Positions 62,466-64,000 of a stretch of DNA of 64,000 nucleotides are shown in pieces. Within the stretch, counting starts at the first letter, position 1; every line of letters begins with the position of its first letter. Location: assembly GCA_023055355.1 (NCBI GenBank), contig JALJCS010000035.1, positions 5,029,501-5,093,500 on the forward strand, read 5' to 3'. Source of the stretch: Agelaius tricolor. Its lineage: Eukaryota; Chordata; Aves; Passeriformes; Icteridae. A program made the translations under genes and the position numbers. The notes beneath the pieces are model-generated. The model saw only the letters and a list, made by a program, of their open reading frames with translations. It was not told the DNA's origin and searched no databases.

Positions 62466-64000
62466 GATTGTTCCTGGAAGCTTTTTCTTACCACTCAGTC
62501 ACACAGACTGCTCAGAGGTTCATTAAGCAGCACTCAAAGAGAAGCACCTGCCAGGGAAGATGCTGTCGTTCCCACTGGCATCAGCTCATCAGCAAAAGTC
62601 AAACTGTGCATCAGGGCTTGCACTGAGCACTCTCAGATCTGTCCCCCTTCCCTGCCAACAGTGACAACATTTTCCTCAAGCTTTGCCCATTACCTGCAGT
62701 TAAGTTTTCCAAGGTTAGATGTAAGATCTAGCATATCATACCTTCAGAACATCTCTGTGATTATTTTATTGCAATTTCCTAAAGGGCAGTTACTCCTCAG
62801 GTCATTAGGAGAGCTGTGGCAATAAAAATAAATTAAATATTTTTGTACAACCCAAAACACTTCAGTATAATACAAGTTCTGTTTGAAGATGCTTCCTCCA
62901 TGGGCACAGAGCCATCATTGAAGTCTGACAGCTGCATGGCCATGACTGACTTCTTTATAGTAGAGGGAAGCATATGCATATAATTATGTCAGTGAGAAAT
63001 TAATTAACAGTAAACTTCCTTACCATTGCAGCTCAATCTGTGCCCTAGCATATGTGTTAATTGTATGATTAACACTGATCTGCTTTTCAATTAGGATGCT
63101 TTCTACAAATTGCTTCACAAATCCTGCTAGAGGATCTCTGCATATCAATTCAGAGACAAATCTGGCTCCTGGAAAGCACCAGCAGCCCCTGCAGGCATTG
63201 CACAGCTCAGCTGGGCATTGGGATACACAAATCTCTAGCAAGCACCAGGCTTTGCTCGGGATAATTAATTCAAAACAGAAAGGAGGAGTTGCACAGTGCA
63301 AAGCTCGAAGGCAAGTGCTTGCTTTGGGTCAGCTGCTCTTTGTTGGAAGGGGCTGTGGTTTGGAGAGGCCCTTGGGGTTTGTTTAGCCACAGCTTGGATT
63401 GTTTCAAGGAAGGGCTTGAGGGCTGAATGGCAGGTCACGATGGTTACGGTCACTCCATCGACAAACGCTGTGGTGGCATTCTTAGAAAGCAGCTGGCTGA
63501 GGTCATGGGTGTCTGCTGGAAGAGTTCTCTCCCAAAGACAGGTCAGGGAGCACTGACCAAGTTCAGAGAAAGGAAAACAGTGCTGTTTTCCTTGGCCATT
63601 CTCCTCATTTTAGACTTTAGGAGTGCAGCTCTGTTTTATCCAGGATGACAACAATCGTGTGGTACAGTTCTTTGGCCTGGCAAAACACAAACCAGCATCA
63701 ATCACTCTTTGCCCAGAAAGAGCTGCTTCCCCTAATTAAATATCCCCAATAAATCACTTCCCATAATTAAATATCAGCCACATGCTGGGACCAAGCTGCA
63801 CTTCAGAGGCTGGAAATACAGTGTCCCCTATAGGAATGTGTCTTCTGTTGAGAGTGTCAAAACTATCCTTTGTCCCCTAAAGAGGAAAGAAGCCCAGAAG
63901 GGTCTCTCCTCAATTGGGTAAAAAGACATCTCATAGGCCTAGGGGACTTCACCTCAAACTTAAGGATAGCAAATTGAACAGGAGCCAAAAAGTCCTGCCT
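62466..64000. other. Intergenic sequence downstream of RECQL5
   Basis: I found no exon of a neighbouring gene on either strand. In human a myosin XV-like gene (MYO15B) lies tail to tail here, but no motor-protein segment is visible. A short direct repeat is at 63726-63775. Confidence 0.7.
63726..63775. repeat. 19-bp direct repeat, period 31
   Basis: CTTCCCCTAATTAAATATC and CTTCCCATAATTAAATATC differ at one base and are separated by 12 bp. The region is intergenic. Confidence 0.85.

Noticed and set aside
61411..64000. Exons of a MYO15B-like gene expected from human synteny
   Set aside because: I looked for conserved myosin-type segments on the minus strand and saw none. The neighbour may start beyond the right edge or be absent.

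Overview
The window is vertebrate nuclear DNA, most likely from a bird and probably a songbird. It has split genes with GT-AG introns, low repeat density, an avian-type CR1 LINE 3' fragment at about 33.68-33.87 kb, and proteins clearly orthologous to human genes that are neighbours on human 17q25. No bacterial operon, tRNA, rRNA or CRISPR array was seen. Family assignments rest on recalled human protein sequences. Exon limits rest on splice consensus and on reading-frame phase, which closes across every junction.

Layout. (1) 1-24.30 kb, minus strand: the first five coding exons of SAP30BP, a nuclear splicing and transcription co-regulator. The remaining exons lie beyond the left edge. (2) 24.30-24.97 kb: a GC-rich, TATA-less head-to-head promoter shared by SAP30BP (minus) and RECQL5 (plus), with readable YY1, ETS, CRE and RFX X-box sites. 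(3) 24.97-61.41 kb, plus strand: the complete RECQL5 coding sequence in 19 coding exons. It predicts 1,043 aa with RecQ helicase core, zinc region, RNA polymerase II-binding KIX/IRI region, RAD51-binding BRC variant, SRI domain and C-terminal PCNA box. (4) Inside the 20.9-kb RECQL5 intron 7, on the opposite strand, lie two micropeptide genes: SMIM6 (endoregulin, 61 aa, one coding exon) at 34.7-34.9 kb and SMIM5 (82 aa, two coding exons) at 39.9-41.6 kb. An orphan CpG island at 49.3-50.4 kb carries a good minus-strand splice donor and may be the SMIM5 promoter. (5) 61.4-62.46 kb: the RECQL5 3' UTR with an AATAAA signal. From there to 64 kb I see no gene.

How it fits together. The layout RECQL5 and SAP30BP head to head, with SMIM5 and SMIM6 antisense inside a RECQL5 intron, matches the human locus, so it is an old syntenic block. 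The nested membrane micropeptides have no obvious functional tie to the DNA-repair helicase. The possible link is transcriptional: polymerases travelling in opposite directions through intron 7 of a gene whose own product restrains RNA polymerase II.

Less expected structure includes several short, almost perfect foldbacks in introns (40.40, 44.37 and 57.05 kb, plus zero-spacer palindromes at 10.90 and 13.64 kb). There is also an immediate stop codon on read-through of RECQL5 intron 7, which would give a helicase-only 409-aa isoform like human RECQL5-alpha.
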